The notes: a model not told the origin generated them from the letters alone. A stretch of 55,779 nucleotides of DNA from SFFI01 sp964398655 (GCA_964398655.1 CAYNNG010000010.1:1-55779); one strand, 5' to 3'. Shown: positions 25,133-34,692, counted from the stretch's first letter. Numbers and translations: made by a program.

Positions 25133-26566
25133 ATGACCATTGATGCTTTAGTAGCAGAAATTGGGAGTACCACTACGGTAATTAATGCTTTTGACCGTCT
25201 AGATAGCAAGGAACCCGTGTTTCTTGGTCAGGGGCAAGCTCCCACGACCGTAGAAGCCGGTGATGTATCCCAGGGCCTGCAGGAGGCCCTGGGATCTTTG
25301 CGTGAAAACCTAGGTGTTTCTGAATTGACCTGGCATAAAATGTTGGCTTCTTCGTCGGCGGCAGGTGGACTTAGGATGACTGTCCATGGCCTGGTCTACG
25401 ACATGACTGTCCGGGCTGCTAAGGAGGCCTGTTTGGGCTCGGGGGGAGTACTCAAATATGTTACCGCCGGCAAAATGCGCAAGTCAGATTTACGAAAAAT
25501 TGCTGAACTGAGACCCAATATTATTTTTGTGGCAGGTGGCACCGATTACGGAGAAAGAGATACCGCCCTCTACAACGTAGAGTTGATCATGCAAAATTTT
25601 CCGGATATCCCCCTCATCTATGCAGGTAATATAGCCAACCACGAGGATATCGCAGACTTAGGAGAGGAATATGGGGTCAAGGTATACCTTACCGAAAATG
25701 TCTATCCCTCCTTAGATAAGCTAAACATCTTACCGGCCCGCGGCCTTATTCATGAAGTTTTTCAAGAAAATATCGTCCACTCACCAGGCATGAGCCAGAT
25801 CAAAGAAATGGTTGACGGTACAATTATGCCCACGCCTGGAGCCGTGATGGAGGCGGCCATCCTTTTACAGGAATACTTGGGAGACCTCCTAGTTATGGAC
25901 ATAGGTGGCGCGACCACCGACCTGCATTCCGTGGCGGAAAATAATCCTCATAATGTTGAATATATGGTGCAGGGAGAACCCTTTGCCAAGCGCACCGTGG
26001 AAGGCGACTTGGGGGTTTTCGTCAACCGCTTCCATGTCTATGAGCACTTTCCCTATAGCGCAAAACACAGGCTAGGGGATTTAAGCCAGCGTTTGGAACA
26101 ACTGCCCAAGATTCCCCGCAGCCCTGAAGAACTAGAGTTAGCAGAGCTATTGGCTAGGAAAGCCGCAGAACTAGCCTTGGGCCGCCACGTAGGCTGCTGG
26201 ACGGAGCTTTATACCGTATCTGGCATGCAGCGCTTTATTAAAGGCAAAGATTTAAGCGCGATCAAATATGCAATTGGTACAGGTGGCGCCTTGACCCGTC
26301 TGCCCCATGGGCGGGAGATTTTGGCCCAGACCCTCGCAAAGCCCAACCCTAGGCTGCTGCTGCCTAATGAAGGTGTAGAGGTGCTATTAGACCAAGACTA
26401 TATTATGGCCTCCCTGGGAGTACTTTCTACGACCTGGCCGGAGGCTGCTTTGCGTCTGCTCCTGCACAGTTTACACTTGGGCCAGCCCGAAATGCAGAAA
26501 ATTGAAGCTAAAATAGACCAAAAACACCAAGAGGTAAAACATGAAGAATCCCAGCTTGAGAATTAA
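25133..26566 (+). CDS. GlmL/MutL-like reactivating ATPase of the aminomutase
   Basis: ASKHA-fold ATPase of the GlmL family found beside B12-dependent mutases (glutamate mutase, ornithine and lysine aminomutases), believed to reactivate the enzyme by exchanging damaged cobalamin. The 477-residue protein has the N-terminal phosphate loop AEIGSTTT, and the second ASKHA block VMDIGGATTDLHS. The known cluster counterpart is the orf between oraE and the racemase. Ribosome site is a modest GAGAGAATG. The last 26 nt overlap orr, implying coupled translation. Confidence 0.87.
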   Translation: MTIDALVAEIGSTTTVINAFDRLDSKEPVFLGQGQAPTTVEAGDVSQGLQEALGSLRENLGVSELTWHKMLASSSAAGGLRMTVHGLVYDMTVRAAKEACLGSGGVLKYVTAGKMRKSDLRKIAELRPNIIFVAGGTDYGERDTALYNVELIMQNFPDIPLIYAGNIANHEDIADLGEEYGVKVYLTENVYPSLDKLNILPARGLIHEVFQENIVHSPGMSQIKEMVDGTIMPTPGAVMEAAILLQEYLGDLLVMDIGGATTDLHSVAENNPHNVEYMVQGEPFAKRTVEGDLGVFVNRFHVYEHFPYSAKHRLGDLSQRLEQLPKIPRSPEELELAELLARKAAELALGRHVGCWTELYTVSGMQRFIKGKDLSAIKYAIGTGGALTRLPHGREILAQTLAKPNPRLLLPNEGVEVLLDQDYIMASLGVLSTTWPEAALRLLLHSLHLGQPEMQKIEAKIDQKHQEVKHEESQLEN

Positions 26567-27602
26567 CCGCGAGAAATTTTTAGCTAATGCCCAAGTACTG
26601 GGGCAGGCTTTTGCCCAACAAGGCAAGAAGGTTCATTTTGTCACAAAATGTGTTTGTGCCTATGAGCCATTGGTCAAACTTCTAGCAGAAAACGGCTTTA
26701 CGAGGCTGGCTGATGCTCGCCTGGAGAACTTCGAAATTTTAAAAAAATATGCCCAAGACAGCCTCTTGCTGCGTCTGCCCATGCTGTCTGAGGTGGACAA
26801 GGTAGTTAGCCTTTGTGATATTAGTCTGAACTCTGAGCTAATGACCATAGCAGCTCTCTCTGATGCCGCCTTGGCCCAGGGCAAAATTCATAAGGTTATC
26901 CTCATGCTAGAGTTGGGCGATAGACGGGAGGGGGCTTCCTTAGAAGAGGCCGAAGCAATCATCAAAGGCATGCAAAAACATCGTGGGGTTAAGCTAGTAG
27001 GTCTAGGAGCGAACTTTAACTGCTATGGAGGAGTTATTCCCGATGAGGGCAAAATGCAAATTATGGGAGACTTTGCCCAAAGTATAGAAGACCGCTACGG
27101 CCTGGAGCTGGAATATGTTTCAGGAGGCAATTCCGGCAGCCTTTACTTATTAAATCAAGGGAAATTACCCGGAAAAGTCAATCATCTGCGGATTGGTGAA
27201 GCCCTGCTCTTGGGGAGGGAAACTTCTTTCGGCCAGGACTTGCCGGGCATGTACCAAGATGTATTCAGCCTCCGGGCAGAAGTAATTGAAGCCAAAACAA
27301 AGCCTTCCTTGCCGGAAGGAAAAATTGGCCTTAACGCCTTGGGACAGCCGGTTTCCTTTGAAGACCGAGGCAATCTCAAGCGCGTGATATTAGCGATCGG
27401 AGCGCAAGATGTTGAACCCGCAAACCTTCAGCCGCTGGCAGAGGGCGTAGAATTTTTAGGCAACTCTTCTGACCACACCATCTATAATGTCTCAGACTAT
27501 AAGGGAGAACTTTCGGTGGGTGACACTCTCGAATTTGCTCTGGATTATGCCTGCCTGCTGCGTTTAGCCACTTCTCCTTACGTAGCCAAAGAAATGTACT
27601 AA
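26541..27602 (+). CDS. orr: Ornithine racemase Orr
   Basis: PLP-dependent, alanine-racemase-fold (YhfX-like) enzyme that converts L-ornithine to D-ornithine, the mutase substrate. The PLP lysine is Lys36 in VTKCVCAYEP, with barrel blocks ELGDRREGA, GLGANFNCYGG and GGNSGSLYLL. 353 aa is the normal length. GAGGT precedes the ATG by 6 nt inside the previous gene. Here it is the last ornithine gene rather than the first. Confidence 0.92.
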   Translation: MKNPSLRINREKFLANAQVLGQAFAQQGKKVHFVTKCVCAYEPLVKLLAENGFTRLADARLENFEILKKYAQDSLLLRLPMLSEVDKVVSLCDISLNSELMTIAALSDAALAQGKIHKVILMLELGDRREGASLEEAEAIIKGMQKHRGVKLVGLGANFNCYGGVIPDEGKMQIMGDFAQSIEDRYGLELEYVSGGNSGSLYLLNQGKLPGKVNHLRIGEALLLGRETSFGQDLPGMYQDVFSLRAEVIEAKTKPSLPEGKIGLNALGQPVSFEDRGNLKRVILAIGAQDVEPANLQPLAEGVEFLGNSSDHTIYNVSDYKGELSVGDTLEFALDYACLLRLATSPYVAKEMY

Positions 27603-27633
27603 ACTAGCTTGCTACTAGTTGTGGGAGGCCAGC

Positions 27634-28833
27634 ATGCAAAAGTCATTGCTTGAACTGAATGATCAAAGGGTTATCGCGGAAATATCCCTGCCCAATCTCC
27701 GTCACAACCTGCATGAAATACAGAAGAAACTAAAGCCGGGAGTTAAACTTTGCGCCGTAGTAAAAGCTGATGCCTATGGACACGGCGCGATCCAGGTGGC
27801 CAAGACTTGCCTTGAGGAAGGAGTGGCCTTCTTGGCCGTGGGCTGCCTCAGTGAAGCTGTAGAGCTCAGAGAGGCAGGTATTCAGGCACCTATATTAATT
27901 TTGGGACTCACAGCAGCGGACCGGGCTCCCTGGCTTTACCGCTATAACTTGAGCCAAACTGTTTCTTCCCGCCAAGCGGCCCTCGCCATAGCCGCTTGTC
28001 TTAAGCACACCCCACCGGAGGACCTGCAGGATATACCTGCTAGTCACAAACTTCATTTGCATTTGAAACTCGATACCGGTATGTCCCGGCATGGCTTTTA
28101 TACTGCCAGGACAGAAGAACGCGAACATACTGTGCGGGATATCTTGAACTTACATCAGGAATTAAAGGACTATCCTCAGGTGGAAATAGAAGGCCTCTAC
28201 ACACACTTTGCCACCAATCCGCACAGTGATCTTGCTTATTTTGAGCGGCAGACCCAGCGCTTTATTGCCGTCAAAGAAGCCCTGGAGCTGGCAGGCTGTC
28301 AGATCCCACTCATTCACTGCTCTAATTCCGCGGCAGCTTTAGTCTGTCCAGAACTTGACTTCTCCATGGTGAGAGCGGGCATTATTGTCTATGGCTCTAA
28401 TGACGGAGAGTGGATGAATGAAGAGATTGACCTTAAACCGGTCATGAGTTTAAAGGCGAAGATTTCGGCTATCCGTGAAGTAGACGCAGGGGAGGGGATC
28501 AGCTACAGTCATGTCTTTATTGCTCCTCGTGATATGCGGATTGGCGTGCTAGAGGCGGGTTACGCAGATGGACTCAATCGCCTCCTCTCGAATCAAGTAA
28601 AATTTCTCTTGCATGACAAATTAGTCCCCCAAGTTGGGAAAATCTGCATGGACCGCTGTATGTGTGATTTATCCTCCTGCCCGGAAGCCCAGGTAGGCGA
28701 CCAGGTCTTAATTTTTGGAGATAGCGGGCGAGAAGAGCTGCAGGCAGACTACCAGGCTAAACTAATAGGCACCATACCTTACGAACTCTTTTGTAATGTG
28801 AGCCGCCGGGTACCGAGAATCTATTTGGATTAA
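27634..28833 (+). CDS. alr: Alanine racemase Alr
   Basis: Interconverts L- and D-alanine for peptidoglycan. The 399-residue protein has the PLP site AVVKADAYGHG (Lys44), substrate blocks HLKLDTGMSRHGF and GLYTHFA, and the C-terminal domain with ISYSHVF, VGKICMDRCMCDLS. Start 27634 has GGGAGG 5 nt upstream; an upstream ATG at 27619 lacks one. It lies 31 nt after orr, so in addition to cell-wall supply it may handle alanine released by the thiolase (inference). Broader specificity cannot be excluded. Confidence 0.92.
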   Translation: MQKSLLELNDQRVIAEISLPNLRHNLHEIQKKLKPGVKLCAVVKADAYGHGAIQVAKTCLEEGVAFLAVGCLSEAVELREAGIQAPILILGLTAADRAPWLYRYNLSQTVSSRQAALAIAACLKHTPPEDLQDIPASHKLHLHLKLDTGMSRHGFYTARTEEREHTVRDILNLHQELKDYPQVEIEGLYTHFATNPHSDLAYFERQTQRFIAVKEALELAGCQIPLIHCSNSAAALVCPELDFSMVRAGIIVYGSNDGEWMNEEIDLKPVMSLKAKISAIREVDAGEGISYSHVFIAPRDMRIGVLEAGYADGLNRLLSNQVKFLLHDKLVPQVGKICMDRCMCDLSSCPEAQVGDQVLIFGDSGREELQADYQAKLIGTIPYELFCNVSRRVPRIYLD

Positions 28834-28884
28834 AGCGCCTTTTATAACTTACTCCCTCCCGCCTGATTTTCCTGCCCAGCATGC

Positions 28885-28890
28885 TATACT
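28885..28890 (+). promoter_or_regulatory. extended -10 of the pyr operon
   Basis: TATACT (28885-28890) preceded by TGC, an extended -10 that can work without a strong -35. Predicted start about 20 nt before pyrC, leaving no space for a PyrR-type attenuator. Confidence 0.55.
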
Positions 28891-28917
28891 TGAGGAAAAT
28901 TCGGAGAGAGCTTTTTT

Positions 28918-30192
28918 ATGAAAATAGCTATACGTGAAGTCCGAGTAGTGGACCCCTTCCAAGACCTGGATCAAGTCCAGGACCTTTTGATTGAAGACGG
29001 CCTGCTGGTCGACCATCTGCGGGGACCTGCGGACAAGGAAATTCTTGGTACCGGCCTGATGGCTTTTCCCGGCTTTATTGATGTCCATACCCATCTGCGT
29101 GATCCTGGGCAAACCTATAAAGAAGACATCGTTACAGGGACTAAAGCTGCCAGTAAAGGCGGTTTTGTTTTAGTCTGTGCCATGCCTAACACAAGCCCCG
29201 TATGTGACAGCCCAGACATCGTACGCTATATGATTGATAAGGCTGAACAGGAGGGTTATGCCCAAGTTTTGCCTATTGCGGCGGCTAGCTTAGGAGAGCA
29301 GGGCGAAATCCTTTCTCCTTATGCCGAGCTAAAGGCTGCAGGAGCAGGCGGGGTCACAGATGACGGCCGCCCCATCGCTAACGCGGGCATCTTATTAGAT
29401 TGTCTGCAAGAGGCAGCTAAATATGGCCTACCGGTAATTGATCATCCGGAAGATAGTTCTTTAGCCCAAGGTAAGGCCATGAATGCCGGTCCGGTCGCAG
29501 ATAAATTAGGTCTTGCTGGCATGCCGCGTGCCGCGGAAGCAATCTGTGTGGCCCGTGATGTGCTGCTGGCTATGGAGTATGATTTGCCCATCCATCTCTG
29601 CCATCTATCTTGCAAGGAGTCTGTGGACCTCTTGCGTTGGGCTAAGAGCCAAGGAGCTCCCGTCACCGCTGATACTTGCCCTCATTACTTTATCCTGACT
29701 GAAGAGGCCGTAGCCTCTCAAGGCGCTAACGCCAAAATGTACCCTCCCCTGAAGCGTGAGGCAGACCGCCAAGCCATCCAGGAGGCGGTACAAGACGGAA
29801 CTATTGAGATGATTGCTACAGACCATGCGCCTCACAGCCTGGAGGAGAAGGGCCAGGATGTGACCCAGGCTAAGAATGGTATCGTCGGCCTGGAGCATGC
29901 CTTTGCCTTAAGTTATGATTATCTGAGCCTAAAAGGCGGTTTGCCTCTTAGGGATTTGCTAACCCGCTTTACGAAGGCGCCTGCGGAGCTATTATCACTG
30001 GGCGACCGATCCTTAAAAACGGGACAGCCAGCTAATCTTTGCCTCTTTAACCCCCAATTACCTGAAACTATTAACCCAGAAAACTTTGCCTCCAGAGGCA
30101 GAAACACGCCTTTTGCGGGCTTTACTACCACGGGCTCTATCTGCTATACCTTCTGGCAGGGAAAAATTACTTACGAAAGGTCTTCTAACTAA
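28918..30192 (+). CDS. pyrC: Dihydroorotase PyrC
   Basis: Zinc amidohydrolase closing carbamoyl-aspartate to dihydroorotate, third step of UMP synthesis. The 424-residue type I (multifunctional-like) protein has DVHTHLRDPG (His57, His59), the PNTSPV block, GVTDDGRP, and ATDHAPH. GGAGAG precedes the ATG. Its stop and the pyrF start share one base, so the two are coupled. Confidence 0.95.
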   Translation: MKIAIREVRVVDPFQDLDQVQDLLIEDGLLVDHLRGPADKEILGTGLMAFPGFIDVHTHLRDPGQTYKEDIVTGTKAASKGGFVLVCAMPNTSPVCDSPDIVRYMIDKAEQEGYAQVLPIAAASLGEQGEILSPYAELKAAGAGGVTDDGRPIANAGILLDCLQEAAKYGLPVIDHPEDSSLAQGKAMNAGPVADKLGLAGMPRAAEAICVARDVLLAMEYDLPIHLCHLSCKESVDLLRWAKSQGAPVTADTCPHYFILTEEAVASQGANAKMYPPLKREADRQAIQEAVQDGTIEMIATDHAPHSLEEKGQDVTQAKNGIVGLEHAFALSYDYLSLKGGLPLRDLLTRFTKAPAELLSLGDRSLKTGQPANLCLFNPQLPETINPENFASRGRNTPFAGFTTTGSICYTFWQGKITYERSSN

Positions 30193-31127
30193 TGGCTACT
30201 TTTGCGGAAAAATTGACTCAAAGAGTCGAGGAACTTCATAACCCCTCTTTGTTGGGCCTGGATCCCAATCTGGCATATATACCTGCTCATTTGCTTGACC
30301 AAGCAGCGCAAGCAGGCAAGCAAGGCCCCGACCAAGTTGCCACTGCTTTTTTGGCTTTTAATAAGGCTATCCTCGAGGAGGTCCAAGACCTCATTGGGGT
30401 AGTCAAGTTCCAATCTGCCTGTTATGAGCAGTACGGACCTGCAGGAATTACTTGCTTGCGCGAATCCTTAATTTTTGCAAAATCCTTGGGCTATCTTACT
30501 ATTCTGGATGCCAAGCGCAATGATATTGGCTCCACGGCGTCTGCCTATGCCAGAGCCAGCCTGGCCTCCAGCCCCCTGCCGGAGAGCAAGTCTGGAACCC
30601 CTACTTACTCTCCTTTAGATGCAGACGCAGTCACCCTTAATGCTTATTTGGGCATAGATGGGATCAAGCCCTTTCTAGAAGCTTGTAAGGAGCTGGATAA
30701 GGGTATATTTGTGCTGGTTAGAACTTCTAATCCTTCAGCTGGAGACCTGCAGGATCTAGACCTCGCAGACGGACGCAAAGTTTATGAAGCCATGGCGGAC
30801 CTCGTGGCAGAATGGGGTGAAGATCTAGATGGCGGCCAAGAGTTTTCCTCTGTAGGTGCCGTGGTGGGTGCCACTTGGCCAGAGCAAGCTAGGCAGCTAA
30901 GAGACCGTATGCCGCGGCAGATTTTCCTCGTTCCAGGTTATGGCGCCCAGGGCGCAAGTGCTCGTGATGCCTTAGCAGGTCTGCGCGAGGGTAAAGGTGG
31001 GATTGTTAATGCTTCACGCAGCTTAATGCTGGCTTGGCAAAAAGAGGGGACTCAGGGCCAAGATTTTGCTCAGGCTACCCGGAGAGCAGCTTTGAAGATG
31101 CGCAAAGACTTACTTTCAGCTTTGTAA
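30192..31127 (+). CDS. pyrF: Orotidine 5'-phosphate decarboxylase PyrF (type 2)
   Basis: Decarboxylates OMP to UMP. At 311 aa it is the longer type 2 enzyme rather than the ~235-residue type 1. The catalytic quartet lies in LDAKRNDIGSTASAY (Asp106, Lys108, Asp111), with the phosphate-binding end GYGAQGAS and NASRSLML. Starts within the pyrC stop codon. Confidence 0.94.
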   Translation: MATFAEKLTQRVEELHNPSLLGLDPNLAYIPAHLLDQAAQAGKQGPDQVATAFLAFNKAILEEVQDLIGVVKFQSACYEQYGPAGITCLRESLIFAKSLGYLTILDAKRNDIGSTASAYARASLASSPLPESKSGTPTYSPLDADAVTLNAYLGIDGIKPFLEACKELDKGIFVLVRTSNPSAGDLQDLDLADGRKVYEAMADLVAEWGEDLDGGQEFSSVGAVVGATWPEQARQLRDRMPRQIFLVPGYGAQGASARDALAGLREGKGGIVNASRSLMLAWQKEGTQGQDFAQATRRAALKMRKDLLSAL

Positions 31128-31155
31128 ATCCGACTTTTACATGAGGAGTAATTAA

Positions 31156-31950
31156 GTGAAACAGCTTGAACATACTATACAGCTCACCGGCAAAAACCAG
31201 CTTAGCAAGGATGCGTATTTGCTCAAATTCTCTGCGGAAGATCTGGCAGGAAAATTTCAGCCTGGTCAATTTTTAGAAGTTGATTGCGGCGGCTATATTT
31301 TTCGCCCTTTTGGCCTCATGGCCCAAGATCAAGAGCAGGGCGAAATTTGGCTGGGTGTAAAAGTTGTAGGTCCGAGCAGCCTTTATTTAGCAGAGTTGCC
31401 CTTGGGTCAAAAAGTAAAGGTGCACGCCCCTTTAGGACAGGGCTTTGAACTAGAAGGCTTTGATGAGGTTATTGCCGTAGGTGGTGGCTCAGGTATTTTC
31501 CCTCTCTATGAACTTCTGCGAGTTTCCCAGCATTTTGGTAAGGCTACAAGGCTGGTCTGCGGTTTTCGTTCGGAGGCCGAGGCCTATCCGCGAGAACTTT
31601 TTTCTCCTCTGACGGATGAACTCTACTTCTCCTCCGATCAGGGCGGGTTAGACTTCACGGGCCATGCCGGAGCCTGCCTGGAGCAATATTTTGCTCACAG
31701 AGAGTTTTCTGCCCACACCCTGTTGGCGGCCTGTGGTCCTATACCCCTGCTGAGGTATGTACGGGATTTTGCTCGTGTCAAGCACTTAGTTTGCCAGATT
31801 TCTTTAGAGGAGAATATGGCCTGCGGACTAGGCCTTTGCGCTGGCTGCAGTGTAGATGTCCGTACTGAGCAGGGCGAGATAGCCCGGGTACGGTGCTGCC
31901 TTGAAGGACCTGTGTTTGAGGCGGCAAGTTTGGTCTTCCCTGGCGACTAA
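31156..31950 (+). CDS. pyrK: Dihydroorotate dehydrogenase electron-transfer subunit PyrK
   Basis: Transfers electrons from PyrD to NAD through FAD and a [2Fe-2S] cluster. The 264-residue protein has the ferredoxin-reductase-like FAD site (RPFGLM), the nicotinamide site AVGGGSGIFPLYEL and the cluster cysteines in MACGLGLCAGCSV and RCCLEGPVF. GTG start at 31156 with GAGGAG 7 nt upstream. Paired with pyrD, this defines class 1B. Confidence 0.94.
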   Translation: MKQLEHTIQLTGKNQLSKDAYLLKFSAEDLAGKFQPGQFLEVDCGGYIFRPFGLMAQDQEQGEIWLGVKVVGPSSLYLAELPLGQKVKVHAPLGQGFELEGFDEVIAVGGGSGIFPLYELLRVSQHFGKATRLVCGFRSEAEAYPRELFSPLTDELYFSSDQGGLDFTGHAGACLEQYFAHREFSAHTLLAACGPIPLLRYVRDFARVKHLVCQISLEENMACGLGLCAGCSVDVRTEQGEIARVRCCLEGPVFEAASLVFPGD

Positions 31951-32014
31951 GCAGAGTGGTAAGGTTATGCGCTGCTATAACAGAAATTAGGACATTAATA
32001 AAATAGGATGCTAT

Positions 32015-32929
32015 ATGGATCATAGTATTGAACTTTTTGAGAGAAAACTCACCAACCCCCTGATGCCAGCCTCTGGCTGTTTTGCCTTTGGTCAAGAAGC
32101 TGCCAGCTATCAAGATATTGGACTATGGGGGGCCTTAATCTCCAAAACTGTAACCTTAGAACCTCGTTTAGGTAACCCACCGCCCCGGGTGGTGGAAACT
32201 CCGGCCGGTCTGCTTAATGCGATTGGCCTGCAAAATCCTGGAGTTGAGGTATTTTTGCGCGAAAAACTGCCTTTCATGCAGGCGCATAATCCGTCAGTCA
32301 TTGTAAATATTGCCGGAAATAGTGTAGAGGATTACGTCCAGCTTTGTGAACGCTTGGAGGGACAGGATATCTATGCCATTGAGTTAAACCTCTCTTGCCC
32401 TAACGTTAGAGAAGGAGGAATGGCGATGGGCACCAGTCCTGCCCTCATTCAGCAGGTAACCTCGGCTTGTAAAGCTGCATCGAGTTTTCCTCTGATTGCT
32501 AAGCTTACCCCCAATGTAACAGACGTTGTATCCTGCGCTCTGGCTGCACAGGAGGGTGGGGCAGACGCCGTTTCCCTGGTTAATACTTTCTTGGGCCTGA
32601 CAATTGATCTGCATACTCAAAAGCCTGTGCTCAGAAACAATACAGGAGGCCTGTCCGGTCCATGTATCAAGCCCTTGGCCTTACGCATGGTTGCCCAGGT
32701 TTATCAAGCTGTAAATATACCTATCATAGGTTTAGGCGGCATCACGAGCGGTCGCGATGTCTTAGAGTTTATGCTTGCGGGAGCCCAGGCGGTACAAATT
32801 GGTTCAGCTAACTTTGCCGATCCCAATTTGCCACAAAGAGTCCTAAAAGAATTACAAGAAGAAAGAGAAAAACTGCAAATCTCTTCTTGGGATTCATGGA
32901 TTGGCGGCTTAAAATACTGGAAGTCTTGA
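32015..32929 (+). CDS. pyrD: Dihydroorotate dehydrogenase catalytic subunit PyrD (class 1B)
   Basis: FMN enzyme oxidising dihydroorotate to orotate. The 304-residue protein has NPLMPASGCF, the catalytic cysteine in NLSCPNVREGG (class 1B type), the FMN phosphate sites LGGITSGRDVLEF and GAQAVQIGSANF. AGGATG precedes the ATG. Works as a heterotetramer with PyrK. Confidence 0.95.
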   Translation: MDHSIELFERKLTNPLMPASGCFAFGQEAASYQDIGLWGALISKTVTLEPRLGNPPPRVVETPAGLLNAIGLQNPGVEVFLREKLPFMQAHNPSVIVNIAGNSVEDYVQLCERLEGQDIYAIELNLSCPNVREGGMAMGTSPALIQQVTSACKAASSFPLIAKLTPNVTDVVSCALAAQEGGADAVSLVNTFLGLTIDLHTQKPVLRNNTGGLSGPCIKPLALRMVAQVYQAVNIPIIGLGGITSGRDVLEFMLAGAQAVQIGSANFADPNLPQRVLKELQEEREKLQISSWDSWIGGLKYWKS

Positions 32930-32988
32930 GCAAATTAACAAAATTCTGCCGTCAGACATTTTTTGCTGACTTGGTTTGCTTATTTACT

Positions 32989-32994
32989 TATAAT
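32989..32994 (+). promoter_or_regulatory. -10 box before pyrE
   Basis: Consensus TATAAT (32989-32994). The -35 region is poor (TGACTT, 16 nt upstream). Transcription from about 33001 would give a 55-nt leader and argues for the pyrE start at 33057 rather than the GTG at 33003. Confidence 0.5.
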
Positions 32995-33056
32995 ATTCTC
33001 TAGTGTCTTCGCTCCCGTGTCCAGCAGGACCGATCAATCCTTTAAGGAGTCAGTTA

Positions 33057-33914
33057 ATGCAAGCTCAGCCAGATATCCTACGTCACCTTTTTGAAACTCA
33101 AGCCTTTAGGGTAAGCCCTGCGGACCAAGCTTTCTGGTATACCTCAGGTAAATTTGGCCCCTATTATGTAAACACGCATTTTCTCTTTGGCTCTGAAGCA
33201 GAGGCCAAACAGCTGTTGACCAGCATTGATTACAATTTAAACTATCCTCTAGGGCTGGCCCGTATGATTGGTGTAGCTTGCGTACGCCAATATCACACTT
33301 GCAGCTGCTACCGGTCAACTATTGATTATCTGGCTGAGGCTGCAGAGAATTTAAGTTTTGACCTGATTTCGGGAGGGGCGCGCAGGGACTTCTTTTTTTC
33401 CTTTGCCTTAGCAGAAAAACTTGGTCTAGAACATCTGGCGATTTTAAAAGACGGTTCTGCCTACTATTCCAGCCCCGGTTTAAAATCCTCACGCGAGCTT
33501 AAGCAAGGTGAGCTCGCAGGGAAGAAGGTCCTACATGTGGCTGACCTCATCACCTCGGCTTCATCTTATTTTCGCTCCTGGCTGCCCGCCCTGGATTATG
33601 TGGGGGCAAAGATTGGTGACACTCTCTGTGTTGTGGACCGCCGTCAAGGCGGGGAGGAACTTCTAGCCCAACAAGGTATTAAAATGTACAGCCTCCTAGC
33701 TCTAAGCCCTGAGTTCTTTGACCAGGCTGAGGCCGCAGGACAGATTGACGCCGGGCAAAAGGCCCAACTTGTGCGTTTCTTTGAAGATCCTGATCAATAT
33801 ATGCGGGTATTTTTGCATGAGCATCCCGGATTTTTAGAAGCAGAAGCTAAGAAAGATGCCAAAACCGCAGAAAGAGTTGCTCGCTTCAGAGAGTTAGCCT
33901 GGGAGCTAGATTAG
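33057..33914 (+). CDS. pyrE: Orotate phosphoribosyltransferase PyrE (long form)
   Basis: Joins orotate and PRPP to OMP. At 285 aa it belongs to a long clostridial form rather than the ~210-residue enzyme. FDLISGGARRDFFFSF and the PRPP region VLHVADLITSASSY are recognisable, but the latter departs from the usual VEDVITTGGS pattern, so the assignment rests on the family blocks and on pyr context. AAGGAG precedes ATG 33057 by 7 nt. A ~75-residue C-terminal helical tail (about 210-285) is extra. Confidence 0.75.
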   Translation: MQAQPDILRHLFETQAFRVSPADQAFWYTSGKFGPYYVNTHFLFGSEAEAKQLLTSIDYNLNYPLGLARMIGVACVRQYHTCSCYRSTIDYLAEAAENLSFDLISGGARRDFFFSFALAEKLGLEHLAILKDGSAYYSSPGLKSSRELKQGELAGKKVLHVADLITSASSYFRSWLPALDYVGAKIGDTLCVVDRRQGGEELLAQQGIKMYSLLALSPEFFDQAEAAGQIDAGQKAQLVRFFEDPDQYMRVFLHEHPGFLEAEAKKDAKTAERVARFRELAWELD

Positions 33915-33921
33915 AGATACC

Positions 33922-34692
33922 ATGTTCTGGTCGCTGCTGCTCTGCGTTCTAGCCTTGTTGCTGTATTTTTTAGGAAGTATAGAGCCTTTGCTCTGCCTTG
34001 CCTGCGCAGTATTAGGTCTCTTATATTTTGTTTATGAGTTTTGGCAGGTTTTACGGCTGAGACGGATAGGGGAGTCTCTGAAGAGCGACGCTAAGCTAAG
34101 CTATCTCAAGCCTTTTGCCCATGTGAGCGGACTAGATTTGCTTCAAGGCCAAAATTGTTTTCTGGCAATTGCAGCAGACCAGCATTTAGTCATTGAAGCG
34201 GCAAGCGCCCATGAGAGCTTGCCAATTCAGGCTATAGACCGTATTCTAGAGCTTCGTAAAAGAGAGGTTAATCCCTTTTTTCACCATCTGCAAAGGCTGG
34301 TGGATCAGCTGCCACAAACCTCAGACCATAAGGCTTGCCATGTGCTAAACGCCCTGCAGCCGGCTATGGCCCAAGCTTGGAATGGTCTGCTGATGCTTGA
34401 GGTATCTGAAGAGTGGGGCACAAGGATGATCGTGCTGCGGCCCCTCTGGGGTACCCGCTCCTGGGATCTCTTGGACCAACCGGCCATAAAGTCTTTACGC
34501 TTTAGTCCTGGCGACTTGTTGGCAGAACTAGAGACAGAAATTGAACAATATAAGCAAGAAATATTTTCGGACCAGGAAGAGCCCCAGCATAACTCTGCTG
34601 ATCCTAATTCCGCTCAGGCCCGGCATATTCTTAAAAAAGCAGATTTAGCTAAACCTGTACATGTAGATAAGGAAGATTATTATGAAAGCTAA
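33922..34692 (+). CDS. Unknown membrane-anchored protein ahead of MoxR
   Basis: Not recognised. The 256-residue protein has two closely spaced hydrophobic segments (about 3-23 and 25-45) and then a soluble, mostly helical cytoplasmic domain with an acidic, Gln/Ser-rich tail. It starts 7 nt after pyrE and overlaps the moxR start by 11 nt, so it is probably a component of the MoxR-DUF58-transglutaminase module and not of pyrimidine synthesis. No catalytic motif is visible. Confidence 0.65.
   Translation: MFWSLLLCVLALLLYFLGSIEPLLCLACAVLGLLYFVYEFWQVLRLRRIGESLKSDAKLSYLKPFAHVSGLDLLQGQNCFLAIAADQHLVIEAASAHESLPIQAIDRILELRKREVNPFFHHLQRLVDQLPQTSDHKACHVLNALQPAMAQAWNGLLMLEVSEEWGTRMIVLRPLWGTRSWDLLDQPAIKSLRFSPGDLLAELETEIEQYKQEIFSDQEEPQHNSADPNSAQARHILKKADLAKPVHVDKEDYYES

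Noticed and set aside
33003..33056. N-terminal extension of PyrE from GTG 33003
   Set aside because: It begins at the predicted transcription start and has no ribosome site, while 33057 has AAGGAG.
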